From an uncultured Opitutia bacterium (GTDB taxonomy: Bacteria; Verrucomicrobiota; Verrucomicrobiia; Opitutales; UBA953): 5,319 nt of DNA. Numbering within the stretch: position 1 is the first letter of the stretch; each line of letters starts with the position of its first letter. The DNA lies in contig CALEEU010000425.1 of assembly GCA_937875975.1 (NCBI GenBank), positions 1 through 5,319 of the forward strand, given 5' to 3'. Positions 1 to 5,246 of this stretch are shown piece by piece. The notes under the pieces are model-generated. The model was not told where the DNA came from. It saw only the letters and a program-made list of their open reading frames with translations, and did not search any database. The position numbers were made by a program, and so were the translations under genes.

Positions 1-102
1 ACCTACGGCACCTTTGGCCGCCATCCCGCCTGCGCCGGCGTGCAGATCGAGCCCGTGCCGCCGACCCAGCCCCCGCAGCGCAAGTTCGGCCCGCGGGCTT
101 AG
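1..102 (+). CDS. 3' end of a plus-strand gene, possibly S-adenosylmethionine synthetase C-terminus
   Basis: Frame 1 is open from the window edge to a TAG stop at 100-102, giving the last 33 residues of a protein. The fragment begins TYGTFGR, which resembles the conserved AAYGHFGR stretch close to the C-terminus of bacterial S-adenosylmethionine synthetases (MetK). After it comes a proline-rich tail (EPVPPTQPPQRKFGPRA) that looks disordered and is longer than the usual MetK end. Third positions are strongly G/C, as expected for a real gene. It converges on the glycan operon, with only 3 bases between the two stop codons, so it is probably a separate transcription unit and may mark the border of the glycan locus. 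That this is the end of a coding region is fairly likely. The MetK identity rests on one short motif and is only a suggestion. Confidence 0.5.
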   Translation, partial: TYGTFGRHPACAGVQIEPVPPTQPPQRKFGPRA

Positions 103-107
103 AACTT
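82..107. terminator. Inverted repeat over two converging stop codons, possible terminator
   Basis: AAGTTC at 82-87 is exactly complementary to GAACTT at 102-107. Inside lies GCCC (89-92) facing GGGC (95-98), which could extend the stem around a small loop with an asymmetric bulge (one base on the left, TTA on the right). The structure contains the TAG stop of the plus-strand gene and part of the TAA stop of the GT10 gene. On the plus strand the hairpin is followed by ACTTACTTT, a weak T-rich stretch. On the minus strand no T-run follows. It therefore fits intrinsic termination of the plus-strand gene better than of the operon. Function is inferred from shape only. Confidence 0.35.
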
Positions 108-1119
108 ACTTTCCAAGATCTGCGAGGACTCCGTTGACGATACTTTCGACGAAGTGCCGACGGCCGAATCGGTTCGCTTGACCTGATTCAAAATACATCC
201 GCGCCGCCTGCTGATAGTCACGGTAGCGGTCATCATCGATTGAACGGAGAAAAGCGTCCAAGTCTTTCGGATCGGCATAATTCCGTCCATCGATGAAACA
301 TCCGGCGGGTACAAGGTCGCCGATTTCCTTAGGTCCTACGTAAACCGGCACGCAGCCGGCCCGGAAGCAGTCGAACAGCTTTTCGGTCACGTAGCCGGGG
401 AGGTCACGGCAGTTTTCGTGGGCCAGGCAGAAGCGGGACATGCCGAGGAGTGCGATCTTGTCGTCCACCATGCCGTGCCAGGTGGTATAAGGGCTGCGCG
501 CGGGACCGAACCTGGCAATGAACTTAGCGGCCTTTCCAAGTAGGCGGCCGAAACGCCCCGGACGTGAAGCGCTGACTTCCCATCCTTTTCCGTAAAGGTG
601 GAAATCGTCTGGAGCATGCCGCTCATACCAGTCGATGATGCGGACGCGTTCTTTATATTGGTCTCGTTCATCATGCGTCGCCAACGCCTTGTTCGAGGCG
701 ACCAGCACGCAGAAAAGCGGCCGGAGCTCAGGTCCGGCGAGTGGCCACGCAGGGAGGGCGTTCGGATACGGCACGCGGACGAAGCGGGTGTCGTCGGAAA
801 GGTCTTCATCCCAACCGAACCAGCGGTCGTAGTTAGATAGCACGGACCTATCCCGGTTGAGTGGGCGAATCAGCGGGTTTTCGTAAAGATACGTGTAAGC
901 CTTCCCCGCAGGAGGGCGTCGTTGTGCGTTGATATGGAATTCGAAAGCCACGTTACGGCCGGCATTGACGTCCGGCGTGTTAAGCTCGATGCCTTCTGCC
1001 AGGAAACCTTCCCTGAGCTGCCCGTAGGGCAAAAAGAACTCCCCGTTGTTTCGCCCTTTCCCGGATACAAAGATTTCGTTATCCTTGAAATCAAGGCACC
1101 TGAGGCTGGCGTAGATCAT
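106..1119 (-). CDS. GT10 family glycosyltransferase (alpha-1,3-fucosyltransferase-like)
   Basis: This 337-residue protein carries the GT10 signature of bacterial alpha-1,3/1,4-fucosyltransferases. The donor-site block at about residues 229-260 reads RFCLAHEN, then GYVTEKLFD (242-250), then AGCVPVYVG (254-262). The Glu and Lys of YVTEK (243-247) are known in this family to contact the GDP-fucose nucleotide and sugar. Upstream are YLYENPLI (77-84, where the family has its acceptor-side acidic residue), YDRWFGWDED (97-106) and FHLYGKGW (173-180). Both halves of a GT-B fold are present and no signal peptide or membrane anchor is seen, so it probably acts in the cytoplasm on a lipid-linked glycan. 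The usual donor is GDP-L-fucose, but no GDP-fucose genes are in the window, so another donor is possible. VYVG replaces the commoner VYWG. The ATG lies in an ATGA overlap with the upstream pyruvyl transferase and has GAGGAG 12 bases before it. Family call is strong; exact linkage is unknown. Confidence 0.9.
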   Translation of the reverse strand: MIYASLRCLDFKDNEIFVSGKGRNNGEFFLPYGQLREGFLAEGIELNTPDVNAGRNVAFEFHINAQRRPPAGKAYTYLYENPLIRPLNRDRSVLSNYDRWFGWDEDLSDDTRFVRVPYPNALPAWPLAGPELRPLFCVLVASNKALATHDERDQYKERVRIIDWYERHAPDDFHLYGKGWEVSASRPGRFGRLLGKAAKFIARFGPARSPYTTWHGMVDDKIALLGMSRFCLAHENCRDLPGYVTEKLFDCFRAGCVPVYVGPKEIGDLVPAGCFIDGRNYADPKDLDAFLRSIDDDRYRDYQQAARMYFESGQANRFGRRHFVESIVNGVLADLGK

Positions 1120-1904
1120 GCCCGGAGGGCGCTCCTCACCGCATCGAGATACTCGTCCTTGTCATGTAGGTATCGTCCTGTCGAAAATTCCGGAGGGGGC
1201 GAAGCCAGCAGTTCCTTGGTCGGGGCGTGGGGCCGCTTGGCCGAATCCAAGGTCGAGAAGTAATCAAGAAACTTGAAATCTCCCCCTGACATGGAGAGCG
1301 AAGGGGCCAGCCATAGGTTGGGGATATCCAGCGCATCTGCGACGATGAGACCATGGAGCGACTGGCTCATGATGCGTTCGCAAGAGGCGATCTCCTGGAT
1401 CACCTTCCAAGGCGAGTCCGCCGGGTCGATCACTTTGACGCCCGCCGGGCAGAGTCTCCGGAGCGACGAGACTTCGGAGACGTGCGGCACGATCCCCAAG
1501 AGACAGGTTTTTCTACCGACAGGCTTGAATACCCGATCAAGCAGGACCATCGGGTCGCCAAGAAAGACCCTTTCTTTCGATCGGATGTGTTCGCGGCTAA
1601 GCCGGCCTCGGACCGCTACGTATCTTGCCGAGACCGGGAAGGGAGCCTCAGGACTTCGCAGGAATCCGGAGCCAATCACCGTCGAGTCAGCGGTCGCTTT
1701 CTCCAAGATCGACCCCATCCCCAGGAAGTGAGGGCGGTTCCTGGCCGTCTGCAGGCGAACGGTCCGTCCAGAAATCAGTCCGAAAATGTCGGGGTTGATA
1801 TCGTCGCCAAAATTAGGGGTCCCGACGTGCCAGAATATTCCGGGAGCCGAAGAAGGCCGGCACCTTGCGGTCAGATATCTCGTGAGCTTGATGAGCTTTT
1901 TCAT
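1116..1904 (-). CDS. Polysaccharide pyruvyl transferase family protein
   Basis: This 262-residue protein belongs to the polysaccharide pyruvyl transferase family (CsaB/WcaK-like, Pfam PF04230), which moves pyruvate from phosphoenolpyruvate onto a sugar as a ketal and so adds negative charge to a glycan. Visible family blocks in order are NFGDDINP (31-38), LGMGSIL (61-67), GSGF (78-81), VRGRLSREHI (98-107), GDP (116-118), GIVPH (137-141), QSLHGLIVADALDIPN (181-196) and GGDFKFLDYF (207-216). The frame is open to 2057, but the extra 51 residues are low-complexity antisense-like sequence lying within the GT25 gene. The ATG at 1902-1904 forms an ATGA overlap with the GT25 stop, has GGAAGG 10 bases before it, and puts MKKLIKL at the N-terminus. 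It also overlaps GT10 by ATGA downstream. No signal peptide is seen. The acceptor sugar cannot be predicted. Members of this broad family do not all have proven pyruvyl transfer activity. Confidence 0.9.
   Translation of the reverse strand: MKKLIKLTRYLTARCRPSSAPGIFWHVGTPNFGDDINPDIFGLISGRTVRLQTARNRPHFLGMGSILEKATADSTVIGSGFLRSPEAPFPVSARYVAVRGRLSREHIRSKERVFLGDPMVLLDRVFKPVGRKTCLLGIVPHVSEVSSLRRLCPAGVKVIDPADSPWKVIQEIASCERIMSQSLHGLIVADALDIPNLWLAPSLSMSGGDFKFLDYFSTLDSAKRPHAPTKELLASPPPEFSTGRYLHDKDEYLDAVRSALRA
1132..1137 (-). promoter_or_regulatory. Ribosome binding site of the GT10 gene
   Basis: On the minus strand this reads GAGGAG, with 12 bases before the ATG at 1117-1119. The spacing is on the long side. 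It lies inside the end of the pyruvyl transferase gene and supports both the ATG choice and coupled translation through the ATGA overlap. Confidence 0.5.
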
Positions 1905-2638
1905 CGTCCGGATGCCTTCCGAGACCACGCGTCCACCGCTCTGCGATACCAAAATCGCTTCCACTCTCTCGACAACTTGGCGCCCCACTGAGGGGTCTTT
2001 TTCTGGATCAGGCTGCCGCCGAGGTTGACGGAGACCTCCCTCAGGCTCGACGGCCACACGCTGAGCACACGGACACCGTGTACCCAGCGCATCTGGAGGA
2101 AAGTGTCGACCGGTCGGTCAAATCTTTCGGTCGCCGCTAACAATCGGCGGGCGGCCTCCTTGCCGACCACCTGGCCGACGGCACCCAAGGCGATGACTTC
2201 CGGACTGATGAGCTTCAAGTCGCCGTCCGTGGCGATCGCCGTCGGGGCGGCCTCCCTCTGCCGGAGGGGAAACCGGACATAGGCGTCTTCGATTCCGCAT
2301 GACATGGCCAGCTGCACCGCCCGGGCAAATACGTCTGGCACGAAATCCAGGTCATCCTCAAGGATGAGCCCGGCCCGGGCTTCTCCTTCGACGATCATCT
2401 TCCAGCAGGCGCGGTGGCTATGAAAAGCTCCGAGCTCGCCTGGCCTAAGCTCGAAAGGGAAGCGAGGCTCGTGGAGTTCCTGCCGATATGCATCGCGCTG
2501 ATTCTGGCCCAGTGCGGACCCGTCGACGGCGTCGATCACCGTGACGGAGCATGGAGCGTGGGCTGAAATCCACTCCACCTGAGGGGCGCGCAGGGTGGCT
2601 TTCCTAAGGTGAATGACATATCCGTGGAGGTCTTTCAT
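1901..2638 (-). CDS. Glycosyltransferase family 25 (LPS biosynthesis type)
   Basis: This 245-residue protein matches GT25 (Pfam PF01755), a family that includes the LOS/LPS galactosyltransferases LgtB, LgtE and LpsA. It opens with the typical short beta strand GYVIHLRKA (6-14). The core follows as RPGELGAFHSH (65-75), CWKMI (78-82) and LILEDD (91-96), the acidic metal-binding motif. GAVGQVVGKEAARRLL (152-167) and RPVDTFLQ (175-182) match the family's later GxxxYxxS-like and PVD regions. Length is normal for the family. The C-terminus (about 212-245) is rich in Arg, Lys and Trp and may help it sit on the inner face of the membrane. No signal peptide is seen. The ATG has AGGA 10 bases upstream, after the only sizeable gap in the operon. 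The stop overlaps the pyruvyl transferase start. Sugar specificity cannot be told from sequence. Confidence 0.9.
   Translation of the reverse strand: MKDLHGYVIHLRKATLRAPQVEWISAHAPCSVTVIDAVDGSALGQNQRDAYRQELHEPRFPFELRPGELGAFHSHRACWKMIVEGEARAGLILEDDLDFVPDVFARAVQLAMSCGIEDAYVRFPLRQREAAPTAIATDGDLKLISPEVIALGAVGQVVGKEAARRLLAATERFDRPVDTFLQMRWVHGVRVLSVWPSSLREVSVNLGGSLIQKKTPQWGAKLSREWKRFWYRRAVDAWSRKASGR
1915..1920 (-). promoter_or_regulatory. Ribosome binding site deciding the pyruvyl transferase start
   Basis: On the minus strand this reads GGAAGG, 10 bases before the ATG at 1902-1904. Together with the ATGA overlap it favours this ATG over the more distant starts in the same open frame. Confidence 0.45.
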
Positions 2639-2690
2639 TAGCGATAAGTCCTGCCAGAGTTACTGTTAATTAACCCATCCTGACGCACAC
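2639..2690 (-). promoter_or_regulatory. Only sizeable intergenic gap of the operon, with a possible weak promoter
   Basis: These 52 bases separate the GT2 stop from the GT25 start and are noticeably richer in A/T than the genes around them. They hold a perfect 10-base palindrome, GTTAATTAAC (2665-2674). On the minus strand TTGAGT (2689-2694, running into the GT2 stop codon) could act as a -35 box, but the A/T stretch 16 bases further on is a poor match to a -10 box. No hairpin followed by a T-run is present, so read-through from GT2 into GT25 is expected. An internal promoter is possible but weakly supported. Confidence 0.25.
2649..2652 (-). promoter_or_regulatory. Ribosome binding site of the GT25 gene
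   Basis: On the minus strand this reads AGGA within CAGGAC, 10 bases before the ATG at 2636-2638. Because this gene follows a gap and not an overlap, it needs its own ribosome entry site, and this one supports the start. Confidence 0.5.
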
Positions 2691-3683
2691 TCAAGCAGAT
2701 ATGGCCCTGTTCCGACGGAGCAGCCCAAGCAGCCTCTTCGCCGCCAACGCCAGCCTGGAAAGAAACGGGATGTCCTCTTCGTGCCATAACGTTCGAATCA
2801 TACCCAGCACGACCACTGCCCTGCGACGCGGATGAAGCAGGTGATACTTGATCCTATTCTGATGATACATCAAGGCGGCCTCGCGCGTGGCGGCTTTGAC
2901 CTCGGCCGTCGTCCGCATGGACAATTCCACCGAGCGGAGTATGTCTTTGCGGATCTGTTGGGCGTCGCGATATGCGCCGCGCGCCTTACGTAGCTTCGCG
3001 AGCCACCCAGCGTTACCCGAGGAGGAAAAAGAGAGGCTGGCCGAATGCCGGCGCCAGCTGACCAAGACTTCAGGCAAAACCGCCGCCCCGCCGGCCAGCT
3101 GCCCGCGAACGACGCCAGGAGTGTCTTCCGATCCGCAACGGCGATCGAGCGGGCCGAATGCTCGCAGCATTTCCGCGCGATAAGCAGCGGTCGCGCCGAT
3201 GAACCCGAACCCTTTCCACAGAGGGCCCGCGCCAAGCCGGCGGGTCTCGGCGCGACGGCGGGAACGCCACGGGTCACGGAGGATTGCACCCTTCTCGTCG
3301 ATCGTACGGCAATTACCCGACAGCGCCTGACATTCGGGATGCTCCCGGAAAAACTCCAGCGTCCTGCTGACGCGGTCCGGCGCCATGATGTCATCGCCAG
3401 CGGCGGCGATGACGATATCGCCTCGCGCGGCTTCGACGGCACGGTTCCAGTTAGCCACCACTCCGAGGTTACGCTCGGGGTCCAGGATCCGCACGGGAAA
3501 CGGCGCGTCCGAAGTCTCCAGCAGACGCCGGATCACGTCGAGCGTACCGTCCCGGGAACAGTCATCCGCAATGACGAGTTCGAAATCCTTGCCATCTTGG
3601 CCGAGGATTGAACGCAAGGCGTCTTCGACGAATTGCTCCTGATCGTAGGCGATCAGGACGACAGTGGCCGAGGGAGGCCTCAT
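2691..3683 (-). CDS. Glycosyltransferase family 2
   Basis: This 330-residue protein has an N-terminal GT-A domain of the GT2 family, which transfers sugars from nucleotide donors to lipid-linked or growing glycan acceptors. The nucleotide-binding strand VVLIAYDQEQFVEDALRSIL (8-27) leads to IADDCSRDGT (38-47). RNLGVVANWNRAVEAARGD (71-89) leads to AAGDDIMAP (94-102), whose GDD is the metal-binding DxD equivalent. SEDT (185-188) supplies the likely catalytic acid region, and LPEVLVSWRRHSASLS (203-218) is the usual end of the domain. Residues 225-330 form a helical, Arg/Lys-rich tail with no clear membrane helix, perhaps binding the membrane surface. The frame extends to a GTG at 3713. The ATG at 3681-3683 is preferred because it forms an ATGA overlap with the aminotransferase stop and starts just before the first strand. 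No good ribosome binding site is visible, so translation probably depends on coupling. It may add the 3-acetamido sugar made by the genes just upstream, but this is a guess from position. Confidence 0.9.
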   Translation of the reverse strand: MRPPSATVVLIAYDQEQFVEDALRSILGQDGKDFELVIADDCSRDGTLDVIRRLLETSDAPFPVRILDPERNLGVVANWNRAVEAARGDIVIAAAGDDIMAPDRVSRTLEFFREHPECQALSGNCRTIDEKGAILRDPWRSRRRAETRRLGAGPLWKGFGFIGATAAYRAEMLRAFGPLDRRCGSEDTPGVVRGQLAGGAAVLPEVLVSWRRHSASLSFSSSGNAGWLAKLRKARGAYRDAQQIRKDILRSVELSMRTTAEVKAATREAALMYHQNRIKYHLLHPRRRAVVVLGMIRTLWHEEDIPFLSRLALAAKRLLGLLRRNRAISA

Positions 3684-4789
3684 GGGGCGGAGAGGGAGGC
3701 TGCAATCACGCACGCGACCTGTTCGTCGGTCATCACCGGGCTGACCGGCAGAGAGACGACTTCGCGATGGAGGGCTTCGGTGAGCGGCAGCTTCAGATGG
3801 CCGAGCAACTGCGCGTAGGCCTGCTGATGGTGCGGAGCGATCGGATAATGGATGGCGGTGTGCACGCCGCGGTCGAGCAGGCGCTGCTGGAAGGCGGCGC
3901 GGTCGGGGACGCGGACGACGAAGAGGTGCCAGACGTGGGAATCTTGGCCGGTGCGGACGGACGGCAGATGGACGTAGGGATGCTTTATCTCGCGGAGATA
4001 GCGCGCGGCGATCTCCCGGCGGCGGGCGTTATCGGCGTCGATGTACTTGAGCTTCACGCGGAGCAAGGCGGCCTGCAGTTCGTCCAGCCGGTCGTTGGGG
4101 CCCTGGACGAGATTCTTGTATTTCTCGTGCGAGCCATAGTTACGAAGGGCACGGACGATGGCGGCGAGTTTCGCATCCTTGCAGGTCAGTGCGCCAGCGT
4201 CACCGAGGGCGCCGAGGTTCTTGCCGGGATAGAAACTGAACGCAGCGGCATCGCCCCAGGCACCGGCTTTGACGCCGTCGATCTGGGCGCCGTGCGACTG
4301 GGCCGCATCCTCGAGCAGCAGGAGCCCTCGCTCACGGCAGAGCTTCGAGATAGCCTGCATGTCCGCTAGCTGCCCGTAAAGATGCACCGCCAGGACCGCC
4401 TTGACATCCGGTGTCAGCGCGGCGGCAAGTTTCGCCGCGCCAAGGTTGCAGGTGTCCTCATCGGGCTCGACGAGCACCGGGCGGAGTCGGTTCTCCGTGA
4501 TGGCGAGGATCGAGGCGATGTAGGTGTTGGCCGGGACCGCGACCGCGTCGCCGTCCTTGAGCAGGCCAAGTTCCTTCCAGCCTCGGAGGGCGAGGATCAG
4601 CGCCGAGAGCCCGTCGGACGTGCCAACGCAATGGGGCGAGCCGACCCAGGCGCCGAACTCGGACTCGAAAGCCTTCACCTCTTCGCCGAGGACATACCAA
4701 CCCGAGTCGATGACGCGGGCCGCAGCGGCCTTCAGTTCAGCGGCATGCCGGGCATTGATGGTCTTAAGGTCTAGGAACGGGACGTTCAT
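3680..4789 (-). CDS. fdtB: dTDP-3-oxo-6-deoxyhexose aminotransferase (FdtB/QdtB type, DegT family)
   Basis: This 369-residue PLP enzyme of the DegT/DnrJ/EryC1/StrS family would put an amino group, usually from glutamate, on C3 of dTDP-3-oxo-6-deoxyhexose. It has VPFLDLK at the N-terminus, VPANTYIAS (85-93), LYGQ (137-140) and LEDAAQSHGA (159-168), where Asp161 should pair with the pyridine nitrogen. FSFYPGKNLGALGDAGA (184-200) places the Schiff-base lysine at Lys190. RNYGSHEKY (216-224), RLDELQAALLRVKL (234-247) and IHYPIAPHHQ (313-322) complete the family pattern, and the length is normal. FYPGKNLGALGDAGA is typical of the FdtB/QdtB/WecE-like branch, and the neighbours argue for FdtB or QdtB. 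The open frame runs on to 5044, but that part lies over the acetyltransferase gene. The ATG at 4787-4789, one base after the acetyltransferase stop, is the real start. Whether the product is Fuc3N (Fdt) or Qui3N (Qdt) depends on the isomerase and is not settled, so the symbol is provisional. Confidence 0.93.
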   Translation of the reverse strand: MNVPFLDLKTINARHAAELKAAAARVIDSGWYVLGEEVKAFESEFGAWVGSPHCVGTSDGLSALILALRGWKELGLLKDGDAVAVPANTYIASILAITENRLRPVLVEPDEDTCNLGAAKLAAALTPDVKAVLAVHLYGQLADMQAISKLCRERGLLLLEDAAQSHGAQIDGVKAGAWGDAAAFSFYPGKNLGALGDAGALTCKDAKLAAIVRALRNYGSHEKYKNLVQGPNDRLDELQAALLRVKLKYIDADNARRREIAARYLREIKHPYVHLPSVRTGQDSHVWHLFVVRVPDRAAFQQRLLDRGVHTAIHYPIAPHHQQAYAQLLGHLKLPLTEALHREVVSLPVSPVMTDEQVACVIAASLSAP

Positions 4790-4790
4790 G

Positions 4791-5246
4791 TCAGAGAGCG
4801 CGGACGATGCGGGCGGGATTACCCACGACGAGGGTGCGCGGCGGGACGTCCTTGGTGACGACCGCGCCGGCGCCGACCATGGCGCCTTCGCCGATGGTGA
4901 GTCCGGGCAGGATGGTCGCATTCGCGCCGATGGACGCGCCTTTCTTGACCAGGGTCGGGAGCAGCGTGGCCGCGGCATTGCGGGAGCGCGGCTCACGGTC
5001 GTTGGTGAACGTCGCGTTCGGGCCGACGAAGACATCGTCCTCAAGCGTCACGCCATCCCAGAGCTGGACGCCGCACTTGACCGTGACGCGGTCGCCTACG
5101 ACGACCTTGTTCTCGATGAAGCAATGGGAGCAGATGTTGCCGTCGCGGCCGATGACGGCTCCGGGCAGGATCACCACGTATTGCCAGACCCGGGTGCCTT
5201 CCCCGATCTGTTTCGATTGCACGTCAGAACTAGGATGAATGGACAT
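4791..5246 (-). CDS. fdtC: dTDP-3-amino-3,6-dideoxyhexose N-acetyltransferase (FdtC/QdtC type, left-handed beta helix)
   Basis: This 151-residue protein is a hexapeptide-repeat acetyltransferase that would acetylate the 3-amino group of dTDP-Fuc3N or dTDP-Qui3N from acetyl-CoA. Hexapeptide rungs are visible as IGEGTRVWQYVVILPGAVIG (14-33), VVVGDRVTVKCGVQLWDGV (48-66), ASIGANATILPGLTIGEG (104-121) and AMVGAGAVVTKDV (122-134). The family-specific segments HCFIENKV (41-48), LWDGV (62-66) and FVGPNATFTND (73-83) with PRS (86-88) form the loop that marks FdtC/QdtC-like enzymes, and VVGNPARIVR (140-149) is the usual end. It should work as a cytoplasmic trimer. The ATG at 5244-5246 gives the family N-terminus MSIHPSS and a 17-base overlap with the isomerase gene. 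A GTG at 5268-5270 would add eight residues and looks less likely. No clear ribosome binding site precedes either start, so coupling is likely. The symbol is provisional between fdtC and qdtC. Confidence 0.92.
   Translation of the reverse strand: MSIHPSSDVQSKQIGEGTRVWQYVVILPGAVIGRDGNICSHCFIENKVVVGDRVTVKCGVQLWDGVTLEDDVFVGPNATFTNDREPRSRNAAATLLPTLVKKGASIGANATILPGLTIGEGAMVGAGAVVTKDVPPRTLVVGNPARIVRAL

Noticed and set aside
1353..1991. Plus-strand open frame (212 codons) opposite the pyruvyl transferase
   Set aside because: It has an Arg/Asp/Ser-rich shadow composition with no family motif, and the opposite strand has full pyruvyl transferase motifs.
1905..2057. N-terminal extension of the pyruvyl transferase to 2057
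   Set aside because: It lies wholly inside the GT25 coding region in another frame, and the ATGA overlap with a GGAAGG site gives a better start at 1904.
2870..3442. Second minus-strand frame of 190 codons inside the GT2 gene
   Set aside because: It is an out-of-frame shadow, while the GT2 frame has the ADD, GDD and SEDT motifs in the right order.
3608..4369. Long plus-strand open frame (253 codons) opposite the aminotransferase
   Set aside because: It lies antisense to a clearly conserved enzyme, its residues follow from the GC-biased codons of the other strand, and it shows no recognisable domain or ribosome binding site.
4790..5044. N-terminal extension of the aminotransferase to a start at 5044
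   Set aside because: The extra 85 residues are Ser/Arg/Pro-rich frame-shifted translation of the acetyltransferase gene, and family members begin at MNVPFLDLK-like sequence.
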